Origin: Septoria linicola
Taxonomy: Eukaryota; Ascomycota; Dothideomycetes; Mycosphaerellales; Mycosphaerellaceae
DNA length: 64,000 bases
Assembly (NCBI GenBank): GCA_024114885.1
Contig: CP099424.1
Span: 1,302,001-1,366,000, forward strand
Direction of reading: 5' to 3'
The notes under the pieces are model-generated. The model had not been told where the DNA came from. It worked only from the letters and a program-made list of their open reading frames with translations, and ran no database searches. Of the stretch, positions 11,158 through 23,341 are shown piece after piece; positions within the stretch are counted from its first letter, which is position 1, and each line of letters opens with the position of its first letter. Position numbers and translations under genes: made by a program.

Positions 11158-11408
11158 TCACGGTGGAAGCAGAATCTCCGACCAGCTACTGCTCAAGAAC
11201 GCAACGCCTCCCTGTCCATCGCATCAGCACCACGTCTATCTCCCCTCTGTCTGGTGATTTCTCATACAGCGAAGAAAGCCAACGATGTGACGACACTCCT
11301 GTTGTCGGAGCTGGTAACCCAGTTGTATGTCTCGCGCGCAAAACCTCCTCTTTGCGGCTGGCGAGGGCCGCCGATGGCTGTGCCGCGTGCTGCTCCCTTT
11401 GGTGGCAT
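11158..11408 (-). CDS. tom6: Mitochondrial import receptor subunit Tom6
   Basis: Small tail-anchored subunit that stabilises the TOM translocase of the outer mitochondrial membrane. Two exons, 11408-11268 and 11211-11158, are joined over a 56-nt intron (GTATGAG...GCTGATGC...CAG) and give 64 residues. The start MPPKGAARG is followed by a basic Pro/Arg region, then ARETYNWVTSSDNRSVVTS and, after splicing, a hydrophobic tail FFAGGVAFLSSSWSEILLPP ending in TGA. The MPPK start, the -ENRSVV-like segment and the SSWSE-LLPP end are features I know from fungal Tom6. Both halves only make sense together, which supports the intron. It is easily missed by gene finders because of its size. Confidence 0.85.
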
Positions 11409-14134
11409 TATGATGGTGATGTGTCGTTCGTGATGAGATGGGATGCGACGAGTTGTAGATTGAGCTGTGTGCGGCGCAAAATGTATTGGAGTTGACGTCG
11501 TTGTCTTCACTTGTTCATGGATCTCCAAAAGCTTGGCAGAGGAGCAGGACCCCCGAAAGTTCGCCGCGCTGTCACAATCTCTCTTCACGTAGTCACAGCC
11601 GCAACTATGTTTCACTGCTACAGCATGTTGGACATAACCAACTTGCAGTGCAGATTCTATGGAGTCTGCTTATTTGGTGTCTCCTGTCAATTGCGTCTGC
11701 CTGGGCACCCGATCTGGTCACTCCGTTGAACAGCCGGTATCCTGCGAGGTACCGCAACTGCTCGGCACGATGGCCACTGCCCGCGAGCCCGCAATGGAAG
11801 GCAGGACCATGTGGCTGGTCACCGATGTCCTGCTCACTGACACGCAGATGCAAAGGCCCAGTGTCACCGGCGGCTCGCATCCATCGGTGAATTCTACCAG
11901 GATTTGGACACTATCCACAACATCGCAGGAGCGGCTTACAAGGCATCACGAGGCCAATTTGGTACACACGTGAGGACGAGGTCCGCAGAGATTGGAAGTG
12001 GCCGGACTCAGCCTCATGACAGCGAACCATATTACGAAAAGTATGGCCCGGGATGTCTCAGCAGGACGACGCCCAGGTTGCTTGGTTCAGATTCTTCAGA
12101 ACAATGTGACAGGCCCGTCAAGACGGTTGCTCTGCTCTCACCGCGATTTCCGCCTAACCATATATCGCAATGTCTTATAGTCGCGTGGTCGCCAGACCAC
12201 GCCGCCAGGTTGTTCGATTCAACGGCATTTCGGGCTTGAAGCTTGATGGTCTCTCCTCATGCCACAATAACCGCGTGGCAGAGGTAAGGCTGACATCAAG
12301 CGCATCAGATTCACACATGAACATCGCGCTAACATAGGCACTAAAGGGATGTTCGTAAGCAGTACACAATGAAGCTGACATGCGCAGTGGTTTTGTCAAC
12401 ATCGCGGGAACTGTTCGCATGCACATTGCACAATTGGGGATTGACAAGCCTTCACTGACCGCGAGAATTATGCGAATACTTTGCGCTTTCGCCATGTTCA
12501 TGCGGCTGCAAGCTGGGTTTGCTCACCACGATACCCCAGATCGTTGCTCTCAGCCGTGAGCGCCACGTGCAGCTCAAAGTTCGCAACGCGTGCACTGTGC
12601 GTGCAAAGAGTACCAAAGGGCAGACTAAGTTTTGTATCGTTCAACTCTACTTGGCGAGTCGCAGCCGCAGCTTCTTCAGGCGCAAGCATGGCTGCGAAAG
12701 GATCAGCATCACGATAGCATATCCATGCTCTGCGTTGTGCATGCTCACGGAATGAGTCAAAGTGAGAATACGAAATGCACCACAGCGGAGTTGTATATCT
12801 TGCAGCTTGCAGCTTTCGATAGTGCCCTCACAGCCCTTGGCATTTCGTGTGACCAGCTTGTCAGCCTCACAGGCTCTTTTGTGTCGCTGTAGTGCACTCG
12901 ATGGCACTTTCGCTCGTGCTGCACAGAAGCTCTTTGGAGCCCCGCTTCGCAGCTTCGCGTCCATCGCTTCCAGAAAGGCAAAGTTGGCTTCTGTTCAACT
13001 TAGTTCCGAGACACCTCGCGTGGCTTCAGCTGGGCCGAGACATTCTCAACTTCACGGTCGTTCCGCCACCGCCAGTAACATGGGTCTGCCAAGTCAAATG
13101 GCCGAGTCATGTCGATTGTGTTTGGCAGGTTCTGCTTCCACCATCACAATGTCCACCATGCTGCTGATGAGCAGCTAGCGGACATGCACAGCATCGCAGC
13201 ACGCAGAATGTCCCGCTGCGATCGGGTCTGTTGAGCCGTGAAACTCTAGCTTGTGGATATTGAAGCACGCTCGAGAGCTCCCGCCGAGAGAATCTGGTTT
13301 AGCCTGGCACGAGAGGCCGCAAGCCACATCGCTGTGCCCGGCGTACCACTGCGGCATCGAAGAACATGCCGCCAATGTATGTTCGACGCTGATAGCGATC
13401 ATGCCGATGGGGAAGAGCTAGTGCAGAAAAAGGCAGTCCTTTCACTCTGAAATGCTCGAATCGGCCTTCACGTGCCCTCATGCGACACCAATGTCGCCTG
13501 TTCAGGCGCTAGCCGTTTAAGCTCTGACCGACTTCATGTCTTGGAAACCTTCTTCTGTGGTCTCGCGTGCAGCGCTCATGGACACGTCAGAAGTTCTAAC
13601 GAGAAGCCAACGGCTAACGACTGCGTCCATTGCCTGCAATGGGATCCCTCACCGTGCCTCTACCAACACAACGATGTCGAGAAGGCGATTGCGCTCGACA
13701 CGCTTTGCCAAGTCTACTTAGTAGTTACTACCAAGCTTCTGGAAGACCATTCGGTCGCTAATCCCATGTCCAAAAAGATCTCAGCACGGCGCCTCTCTCG
13801 CTTGCCATGCAGCGGGAGGATAGACTATGCCTGAAATACGACATCTCAGCTGAGCAATCTGCTGAAGCTGGCGCCACAATCTACACATTTTGTGGTGCCT
13901 GGCAGCAGCAGCATGAGAATTGGCGGCCGCGCAGGATGAAGCCTCTCGGCTCCTCTGATCAGTGAAGATCGGAACTGCTGGTCAGACTGTCGGTAAGTAT
14001 TTTATGAGGCATCGCAGCCGCCTGTCGAAATTGTATCGGTCTCCCGTTTTCATCCTCTTTGTTTTCTTATCTCGTTCCACTCGGTCAGTTGGTGCCTTAT
14101 ATACCAATCTATTCTGGCTACAACAATCGACATC
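11409..14134. other. Gene-poor stretch of 2.7 kb
   Basis: Open frames here are short, overlap on both strands and lack family motifs or fungal splice patterns. Base composition is near the window average, so it does not look like a strongly mutated (RIP) repeat. The last 100 bases serve as leader and promoter for the WSC oxidase gene, including a CT-rich tract at about 14040-14080. Confidence 0.5.
14098..14103 (+). promoter_or_regulatory. TATA-like motif upstream of the WSC oxidase gene
   Basis: TATATA lies about 32 bases before the ATG at 14135, after a pyrimidine-rich tract. The spacing would leave only a very short leader if it is a true TATA box, so this is tentative. Confidence 0.3.
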
Positions 14135-17100
14135 ATGGCTCCTCGAGCGTTGACGCTTGTAGGCACTGTCCTCTTTCTTGCGACCACAGCGGCTTCGAGC
14201 GCTCTTTCTATTCGGCAAAGCACGCTGTCTCCAGCTGCAAATAACTCCTTACCCACTGAGTGGAGCTACATTGGATGCTACAAGTACGCACAACAATATG
14301 GAAGCATGTCTGATCACGGTTGACTTTCAAGCAGTGAATCCAATCCTCGCGCGCTTAGCGGATCCACCTTTACCAACGAGACCGGCATGACTGGCGCTTT
14401 GTGCACGGCATACTGCAACAGCAAAAACTTTGTGTACGGGGCCACAGAATATGGCAGAGAATGCTGGTGGTACTTTACACCTACCAAACGTTAGCAAAAA
14501 CGTGTACTGATAGGATCAACAATAGTGGGAATAAGCTCTCAGCCCCAACATCCCTGCAGAACGACACAAAATGTGCTATGGGCTGCGCGGGCAACTCTTC
14601 TGAGGCATGTGGAGGTAACTAAGATCAATCGTTCACCACATACAGTGTGGAGGCTTACATGTTCATCGCAGGCCCCGACTATCTGACGGTCTACTATGCG
14701 AACAAGCCGGCGCCTCGAGGTCCTGCTGCGAACCCGGGTCCTGCTGGATGGTCATACCAGGGTTGCTGGACCGACAGCAATACGAGGACTCTCACTAAAG
14801 CCACGGCAACGCCTGGAGGTTTCAGTCAAGCTACTGTCGGTCTGTGTACTTCAGCGTGCGCCGCTGGAGGCTACACATTGGCTGGCGTTGGTGTGTCAAA
14901 CGATGCTCGATTCGCCTTAAATAAACATGCTAACACTTCTCGTAGAGTATGCAGGTGAATGGTAAGCATCCGTTGCGAACGATGACTGTCCCTTGACTTG
15001 CTTCCCGAGCATGGACAAGGACTATCTGAAAACCTTCTAGAACAATAGCTGACTCCCATGTAGCTACTGTGATAACTACTTGGGCAAGGCTGGGACGCTA
15101 GCCAGCGAGGACGATTGCAACATGCCTTGCAATGGCAATGCATCTGAGTTCTGCGGAGCAGGTACGCTACGACCCAGGCACTGACACATGCGCCGACTAG
15201 CTGACGTTACTCGCACAGGCAATCGACTCAACCTCTACGCTTCCGGTACTACCAAGCCCACCACGAAGCCAGTTTCCAAAGTTCCTCCGAGACCTGTCAA
15301 TTGGATCGGCATGGGCTGTTACAGCGACAACGTCGGTGGTCGTACATTGTCCTATGGTGCACAAGTGCAGGGCGGAAGCCAGAATATGACGAACAACAAC
15401 TGCGTGCAGGCATGTCAGAAAGCTGGATACACCATTGCGGGTACAGAATACTCAGGAGAGGTCGGTATCACTGCATGAGCAACTTAGCGATGGAGCTGAG
15501 AAAGATACAGTGTTTCTGCGACAACGATTTTGTGGGATCCGACAACTCGCCAGCAACTGACGGTCGCTGTAATATGCCGTGTTTCGGAAACAATGGCGAA
15601 ATTTGCGGTGGTCCCAATGGTCTGTCGGTCCTTCAATTCAATGGGTGGTACTCGCAAGGCTGTTACACAGACAACGTGGGCGGTCGATCATTACGCTACG
15701 GTCAAGCTGTTGCGGGCGGTGGCAACAACATGTCTGTCGAAGCCTGCACATCTGCTTGCAAGAAAGCTGGATACAAATTGGCTGGTGTTGAGTATGCTGC
15801 AGAGGTTAGTAGTGGTTACCGCCCGCCGAAGATACGCGTTGTGCTAACAAGTTGCAGTGCTTCTGTGACAATACGCTTCAGAACGGAGCAGGTCCTGCGT
15901 CCGATGGTGATGCTCAATGCAACATGCAATGCAGCGGCAATAATGACCAGACTTGTGGTGGACCCAACCGGCTCAACCTTTACTCATTTGACAGCAAGAA
16001 CCTTCCCACCACAACAAGAACCTCAACTACTGCGACCGCTACATCAGCATCACAACCTGCGGGATCGGCTACCGGAAGTACTACGGGCACTGCGACTTCT
16101 GCGACATCATCAACACAGACCACACCCTCCGCCAAGCCAACCAGTGGCGTCAATGAGACTGCCATTTTGCCATTCAAATACCAGGGCTGTTACACAGACA
16201 CCAGTGCCAGCGGTCGATCATTGGGCAACAGACAGACAGATAACTCGACACAGACCATCGAGTCCTGCATCGCGCAGTGTTCATCGAAAGGCTACACTAT
16301 TGCGGGCATGCAGTATGGTGTCGAATGCTACTGCGACTACTTTATTCGAAATGCACCAACACTCCAGCCTGACACTGACTGCAACACGAACTGCCCTGGC
16401 AACTCTGGAGAGAAGTGCGGTGCTGGTGGTCGTAACTCGGTATACAGCAATGGCACCATGCAAAACTACACCGCGCCGACATTCCTTACAGATGGCTTGA
16501 CCGAGAACTGGACCTACACCGGATGTCTCGCAGATAATGTCAACAATCAGCGGTCGCTTCCATACTTTCTTGAGTTTGAAAACGACAACTCGAATGGAAA
16601 GTGCATCAAGACGTGCCAGGAATTTGGCTACACTGTCGCTGCAACAGAGTATGGCGTTCAGGTAAGTCGAGTTATGTTCTACTGTTTGAGCTGCCGCTAA
16701 TCGCCGTCAGTGCTACTGCGGAGATACGCAGAACTATATCGATGCTGGCGTTCAAATGATCGCAAACTCCTCTTGCAATATGCGATGCCCCAACGACACT
16801 GCCGGTAGCAACGGCGGCGAGATCTGTGGTGGACAGAACGCGCTTTCCGTCTACACCTGGAAGACTCCACTCAATCAATGGACCTTTGCCACTGGTGATG
16901 ATGCTGGTCGCTTCGTACAGACAGTTCAAGGCACAGTGATACCACTCATCACCGCACCAGCTAGGAACGGCAAGGTCACCTTCGTGGAGAAGTTTGGCAC
17001 CAGCTTGACTGCTGGCAGCACTGGTGCTTACGAGTTTGATCCTTCCACTGGAGCATTCCGTACTCTACACGTCAAGAGTGATGTCTTCTGTGCCGCGTCT

Positions 17101-18438
17101 CTGACTCTCCCTGATCGCGCTGGTCGCCAGATCAACGTTGGCGGCTGGTCCGCCCCGTCGACTCGCGGCGTTCGATTGTACTGGCCAGACGGAAGTCCAG
17201 GAGTTGCAGGCAAGAACGATTTCGAAGAAGATGTCGACACTCTTTCGCTCCTTGCTGGCCGTTGGTACCCGTCCACGATGATACTTGCCAATGGATCGAT
17301 CCTGGTCATGGGCGGCGAAGAGGGATCAAACGGTGCCCCAGTGCCCAGTCTTGAGCTGCTGCCACGGACTGGCAACCTTCTTGACTGCGACTACTTGCGC
17401 CGTACCGATCCAAACAACCTTTACCCATTCTTAATCGTCCTACCTTCTGGTAACATCTTTGTGGGATACTACAACGAAGCTCTTCTTTTGGACCCAGTCT
17501 CTCTGCAGCCTATCAGGCAGCTGCCAAATATGCCCGGCTCTGTTGATCGTCCAGATTCTGGACGCACATATCCTTTCCAAGGTACTGCAGTCATCTTGCC
17601 GCAAACAGCACCATTCTCTGATCCTGTGCAAGTACTGGTATGTGGCGGCAGCAATCCTGGCGTTGCTATCGCTCTAGACAATTGCATCACCATCGCACCT
17701 GATCAACCAGGAGCCAACTGGACCATGGAGCGCATGCCTAGCAAGCGAGTTATGCCATACATGGCTGCTCTCCCTGACGGGACCTACCTTATCACTGGAG
17801 GAGCCCACCAAGGTGTCGCTGGCTTTGGCTTGGCCACAGATCCCAACTACAACGCCGTGCTCTACGACCCGTCGAAGCCCGTTGGCAAGCGCATGACTGT
17901 CATGGCTAACACGACGATCGCGCGTCTCTACCACTCTGAAGCTGTCCTTCTCGACGACGGACGTGTTCTCGTCTCAGGATCTGATCCTGAAGACAACACA
18001 TACCCTCAAGAGTACAGGAATGAGTTCTTCCTTCCTCCATACCTGCTCGGCAACAAGCCACGACCAGCATTCGACTCCGCTGACCTGGACTGGGCTTATG
18101 GCTCCACCCACACTCTTTCAGTGTCATCCTCCGGCTCCGGTGGCAATATGCAAGTCACCGCCATGGGCGCCGTGGCTAGCACACACGGCAACAGCATGGG
18201 TCAACGCACGTTCTTCCTTGCCACCTCTTGCTCAGGCGGATCATGCACCGTCACTGCTCCACCGAACGCGAATGTCTGCCCACCAGGGTGGTTCCAGATC
18301 TTTTTGCTCGATGGCAACAAGATTCCTAGCACGGCAGTCTGGGTCAGAATTGGAGGCGATCCAGGCCAACTGGGCAACTGGCCAAACAACACGTCATTCA
18401 AGCAGCCAGGTATGGGCGCTCCTGATAGATTGTTCTAG
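14135..18438 (+). CDS. Six-WSC-domain copper-radical oxidase (glyoxal/galactose oxidase-like, AA5)
   Basis: Secreted oxidase that probably turns aldehydes or primary alcohols into acids or aldehydes plus H2O2 at the cell surface. Ten exons (14135-14283, 14335-14469, 14526-14614, 14672-14890, 14946-14961, 15064-15161, 15219-15460, 15511-15804, 15858-16661, 16711-18438) sum to 3774 nt, 1257 residues. A signal peptide (about 1-24) is followed by six WSC modules, each with the GCY/GCW start and a C-x-C...C..C.G...CGG ending; these bind cell-wall glycans. A Thr/Ser-rich linker sits between modules 4 and 5. The catalytic domain (from about residue 710) has the thioether Cys in DVFCAAS (about 808), the partner Tyr in GRWYPST (about 867), axial Tyr-His in ARLYHSE (about 1088) and the second copper His in STHGNSMGQR (about 1174). 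All copper-radical ligands are present, so it should be active. No GPI signal or C-terminal membrane helix is seen. Confidence 0.93.
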
Positions 18439-21400
18439 TCATGATTGGCCGTGTTCGGTTGCGTATTGATGATTGACGACCGCGAGATACCATTGGCATT
18501 TCTTTGAGCGATGCATAGACTAGGGAGGAGATTGCGAGTGCATTTTCACATCAAAATACTTATGCTATCATTCCACTTTAGTACCAGCTCCAGGCAGTAC
18601 TGCAATGCTTCAGTCACTAAGAGCGACCACGACGTTGAGTACAACAGTCCATCCGCAGTCTTCACGAAGAAGTCCACTCGCAAGACAGTCACAGCAACAA
18701 AGCTCTTTGGAGAATATGTTTTAGACCTCATTTACATCTCGCCATGTTTGATCTTCCACAAAGATGGCTCAACTCGAATTCGATCGATCATCAATATGCA
18801 AACAACGAATCATCCCAAGACACGTTATGGCCACAAGCATCCCCTTCCTCCTCGCCGACATCACCATCACGGTCCCGAACGCCGCTCTACAACCACCACT
18901 ACAATGACTGTCACAGTACCGCACCCCATCAACGATGCAGATGTGAAGATGACCACAATTTATGTTCCTCAGCGCACGAATCGCCGCGAGCAACATCTTC
19001 TTGGCGTCACACCACTACACCCGACTATTGGGGCGTTGTGCTCGTCTGTCTACACTGCGCGGGGTGAAGATGGCTTGTGTGAGGAGTGGTCTTATTGTCC
19101 GAATCACTCTGGAGGAAGCCTGGGCGCGGAAAGCAGTTTGCACCTCATGGGCTTGTTGATTATGTGCATGTGCTTGATGGGCTGTATGGCTCTGCAAAGA
19201 CGGCTGTGATCGGTATGTGCGAGCAGAGTGAAGATGTATGCAATCTGTCAACATCAGCAATGGCACTCAGCGTCTGCTTGGGCTACTATGCGACATCCAG
19301 AGCTGAAGAGCTACGTCGACATTACTACTGCCAGAAGTGAAGTCACATTGTCAACAGATCAGCATGTCTGAAGCTGAACCTGCTCATCAAGCCATCGCAC
19401 AAACGAGCCCCTAGGACTTTAGGCTAGTCCATCAAGGCGGCTGTAGAGGTCGGCGCGTATGACCTGAGGAGTGTCGAGATCTCGACGCAGAATAGCGGCA
19501 TGCAAGCACCTGTCGAGTATACATGCAATGCATTGATGTCCAAGCCAGCGTGATGGCACAGCAGGTCTGCCTTGAAGTACATTAGCAGCTGAACGTGGGC
19601 CTCTGACTCGGGTCCTGGTATAGACGTTTCTTGCACGCAATCTGATGTTGCGAACGATGTTGCCTCCCGGCAGCCGCAGTATTCGCGACTGACCGGAACA
19701 TCGAGATATGATAGGAACTTTCGTTGTTGGTGAACTGGGTTGATTGTACTCAAAACATACCACATCCCACATGTGATCCAGGAAGGAGATGTCTCGACGA
19801 GCGATGCGTGAAGGTCAGGTATCGTTGCATGCGGCTGTCGGCGCTAGCTTGCTTACACTCGGCTTGACTCGTAAGTGCCGTGCGGCAGTAGCATTCGCCT
19901 CTGTTCTCATCCGGAGAAGGATGTTCCGTCAGCCAAGGGCTGGTCGCTTGTATACACGCTCTACCACTCTGGAAGTTCGCAATTCTGTGCAGTCACGAGG
20001 ACTGAGGTGCACTTGCATATGTGGGAGCATAGGCTCGCTCCCATCAACATGCAGCTTGTGCGGTGCTTAACAAGACTTCCTGTGATTGTTGCCGAGTCAG
20101 TGTCGTGCAGATGCACTCACGGGCCGATGGTGCTGCATGATCGGCACGTCGTCGAGCATCCGATCTCCGTGAGCCAAATCGTGGGGTAGCTCACTACTTG
20201 TGCTATAGGTTGACTCCGGTGCATTGGCACAGTAGTTGGGTAAGCAAAGAGGAGGCAAATTGAACGTAGAACGTCGTGCATGGGTTGTGAAATTGTTGTG
20301 CTTGACGTGTTGTCTGAAGCGGCCAGAAGTGGCTCTATAAGTGGTAGTCGCGAAATGGTTGGTCGTTCGCACGAGCGAAAATAAATGCTGTTTCGAGATC
20401 AACCCATGTTCACGCCACACATTGCGGCCGCCTTTCTATTGCTCTACGAGGACCGTGAACTTGGTCCAGTCTCGTGTTGTGCCAAAATCGCACCTGATTC
20501 AACTGGAAATCGCGCTTTGCAATGGCGCTACGCCCGTGATTCGTGAGGGTGTCCGGTGAACAAATTGCTTTGCGCAGATCACGCCAGACTCGACGCAGCA
20601 TCAATGGCTCTTTTGACACAGGTCAAACGTCGAGCACTTGTTCTCATCGCTCTATAGTCAAGTTCCAGAGACAACGTTCCGAACACAAACGGTCATTTCC
20701 GGGCATAGCAGATTGACCACGGTCGACACACCACCTAAGTGCCGACGTCTGCCTAACAGCACAGAAGCTCTTTAGAATGATCGGTCTATGCTCCCGCGCA
20801 TCGGATCTTGGGTTTTCGAGACAAGGCGTGCGTGTAGGTAAATGACAGAACGCCAAGTCATCGAGAGTCCATACCGCAAGTGACAACGGCTCCGTGCTGT
20901 CGACGGAGGTAGCAGCGAGATGAGCTCGCCAGCCTTGTAAGAGAACCTCTGCCGTGGTGACCCTCATCGTCCTGCTACCCTCAAGGCCGCTTTCTGCCAG
21001 TCTTGGCTGCAAAGTTGGAAGCGCTCGCGGGCCGTCGTTCCAGCGTTGGAAGAACAAACGCGGTTCTGACGCGCTTGCGAAGTCTGTATGGAACTACAAC
21101 GCGCGTGAGAGGCGAGGCCATGCTTGTCCTATGCAGAGATGTCGAAGAAGCGCTCTGCAAACTCTGCGCCTATTGTGTGCTATTCTAGCATTTGAGTTGA
21201 AGTGATCCTGTGCACACTTCGAGCAACGAGATATAGCTCGGAGTCAAAGTTGGAGTCCGATGAATGCGAGTCTGTCTTTGAGACACGGCTTTCGCCTCAA
21301 ACGATGAAGGGAACACAGCTTGAAACAGCTCGTTGTTGTGAGCCCGTGATCCACCCGTGTGGCAGTAAGACCATGTTCGGCGTAACATTGATATGCAAGG

Positions 21401-23341
21401 GTTCTATTCATGTCTGCCCTCGTCTGCGGTGGAGTTCGGCCGTCCACATCGTGGTACAAAACAATCATCTGTAAATATGAGGCGCACAGAGCGCACGGAT
21501 CGAGATCAGGATTACTGACACTGCCAGAGCCATAAGCATGTGTGGCGAGCGCATCGACCTCGAGGAGTAAGACTGTCGAGTTGAGATTCATCTTGAAACA
21601 AGAAGTGTCTTGTGTGAGTGCCATCACCGCCTTGCGTCTAGAAGGTGCAGATTTCCAGCAAGGATTGCTCGATGCAAGGAGCTCTTCACATGCTGCCACG
21701 CTTCTTTAACATCGGCAACAGCTCGCGCATGGCTCTGACACGGTGCGGCCGTCCTCTCTAGAGTTAAGGTGCGCGAGCTCCATACTCTCCTTACATAACG
21801 ATGCATAGATAAGGGAAGCGCAAAGCGCAAAGATGATATGCCTACCTCGTAGGCCTGAGTATTGAGCACGAAGCACCGGAAAGATCAACAGAGCCAACTC
21901 CGTGGTGTCCAGACCAGATTAATGGAAGCCGCCGGCTCACTACTCGTCAGCGTGCTAAAGGACTTGCCACGGGCACTAGATGTGATCTTGGGAGTGATTC
22001 AGTGCTGCGATAGGAGTCGCTTGAAAGTGCCGAAGAAAGGCGTTCCTGCATATGGCCCCTGTACGTGTTTTCGATCCGCAGGTTCTGGCAACGCCGCCAC
22101 GGATAGCAACGTCGTTGCAGCGCGTGAGTGATTGATAACAACGGCAATTGCGTCGCATCAGTGTGCATGGTCTATGAAGTGAATTGCCTGCTCGATCGGC
22201 TCTCGATCAGGAAAATCATCATCAGTGTTGCTGCAAGCAGAAAGGGCATCGGCCGCGGACAAGCATTGACTTTGACGGAAACGCGTTGATTGGTGCGGCG
22301 ACGCTACCCATGCAGGTACGGAACCAAAAGTGAAACTCTGAAAAGCATCCAGGGATGGGAATTGAATGAGAAGATGCTGCAAGCTTTGGGCTGTTAACTA
22401 GTGCGGCAGTGTCGAGGCTTTCAAAGGTAAGTTAACTTAGTGCTTGCAAGCCGCCGATGGAAATCCTTTTGTGATCACCATCGCATTGTCCACCAATCTC
22501 GCATTCATCATCAGCTCAACTGCTGCTACGACAACACGACAACGGTGAACCAAGCCGCTGTACCACGACATAACGACGTCGCGTGGACGGAGCTCGGCTG
22601 GGCAAATTAAGAAACGGAAGAGGCTTTGCTCTGCCCCAAGATTCACATCATCACCACACTTTGACTAAGTTAGTCGGCTCGCTGCGCGTCCAGTAGCGGA
22701 AGCACTTCCATCTCGCCTGCTCTTTCACGCGCGTGTACAACACCTACAGACCCGGACATATCACTTCGACCCAGCACCAGCACCAGCGACCACACAACGG
22801 CCGCCGGCTGCACCTTGTGTCCATCCGAATCACCACGCGAGTCGATCCCTCGAGCAGGCTCTGGCCTCCACGAACCTCCGGCGAATTGTGTTTGGAAACG
22901 CAGCATTCCGCAGCATTTCCAGACCGGAGCACGAAGACGCGGGTACCTGCAGCACGCGCATCACGACCGCTCCTTCCATATCCAACCAGCGACGTCGCAC
23001 TCGAGCACACACTGGCCAGCATCGGAACTTTCTCGCCATTGCGTCCTCGCCATTGGCAATGCTGAGTTGGACGATTTGGAAGCTAGCGACATTACGCATC
23101 AGCAGAACAGCAGGCGCACAACTGTTTCCCTGTGCATCGTGAGGCACATTGAGCAGCGTGCAGTCCGCCAGTACTGCAGCACACTTTTGCTGCGCGCGAA
23201 AGGACTACAGGCTCGTCGTGTGCGTGTGAGGTCGCACCGGCACTCGCGGCGTCAAAAAGACCTACGGATCTCGAGCCAGCCTCAACCACATTCGTTTTGT
23301 ATGTTCTTCTCCCCTCCTTAACTGCCCGCCCGTTTCCCGCC
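18439..23341. other. Gene-poor stretch of 4.9 kb
   Basis: The longest gap in the window. The largest frames (for example 18511-19209 on the plus strand, His/Thr-rich) show no homology-like motifs, and frames on both strands overlap at random. No tRNA, rRNA, LTR or transposase relic could be shown. The final 600 bases (about 22700-23340) are C-rich with CAGCACCAG-like repeats and end in a pyrimidine run at about 23300-23340, as expected for the promoter and long leader of the following gene. Confidence 0.5.

Noticed and set aside
18511..19209. 232-residue frame downstream of the WSC oxidase
   Set aside because: Low-complexity His/Thr stretch, no motif, overlapping frames on both strands; likely chance.
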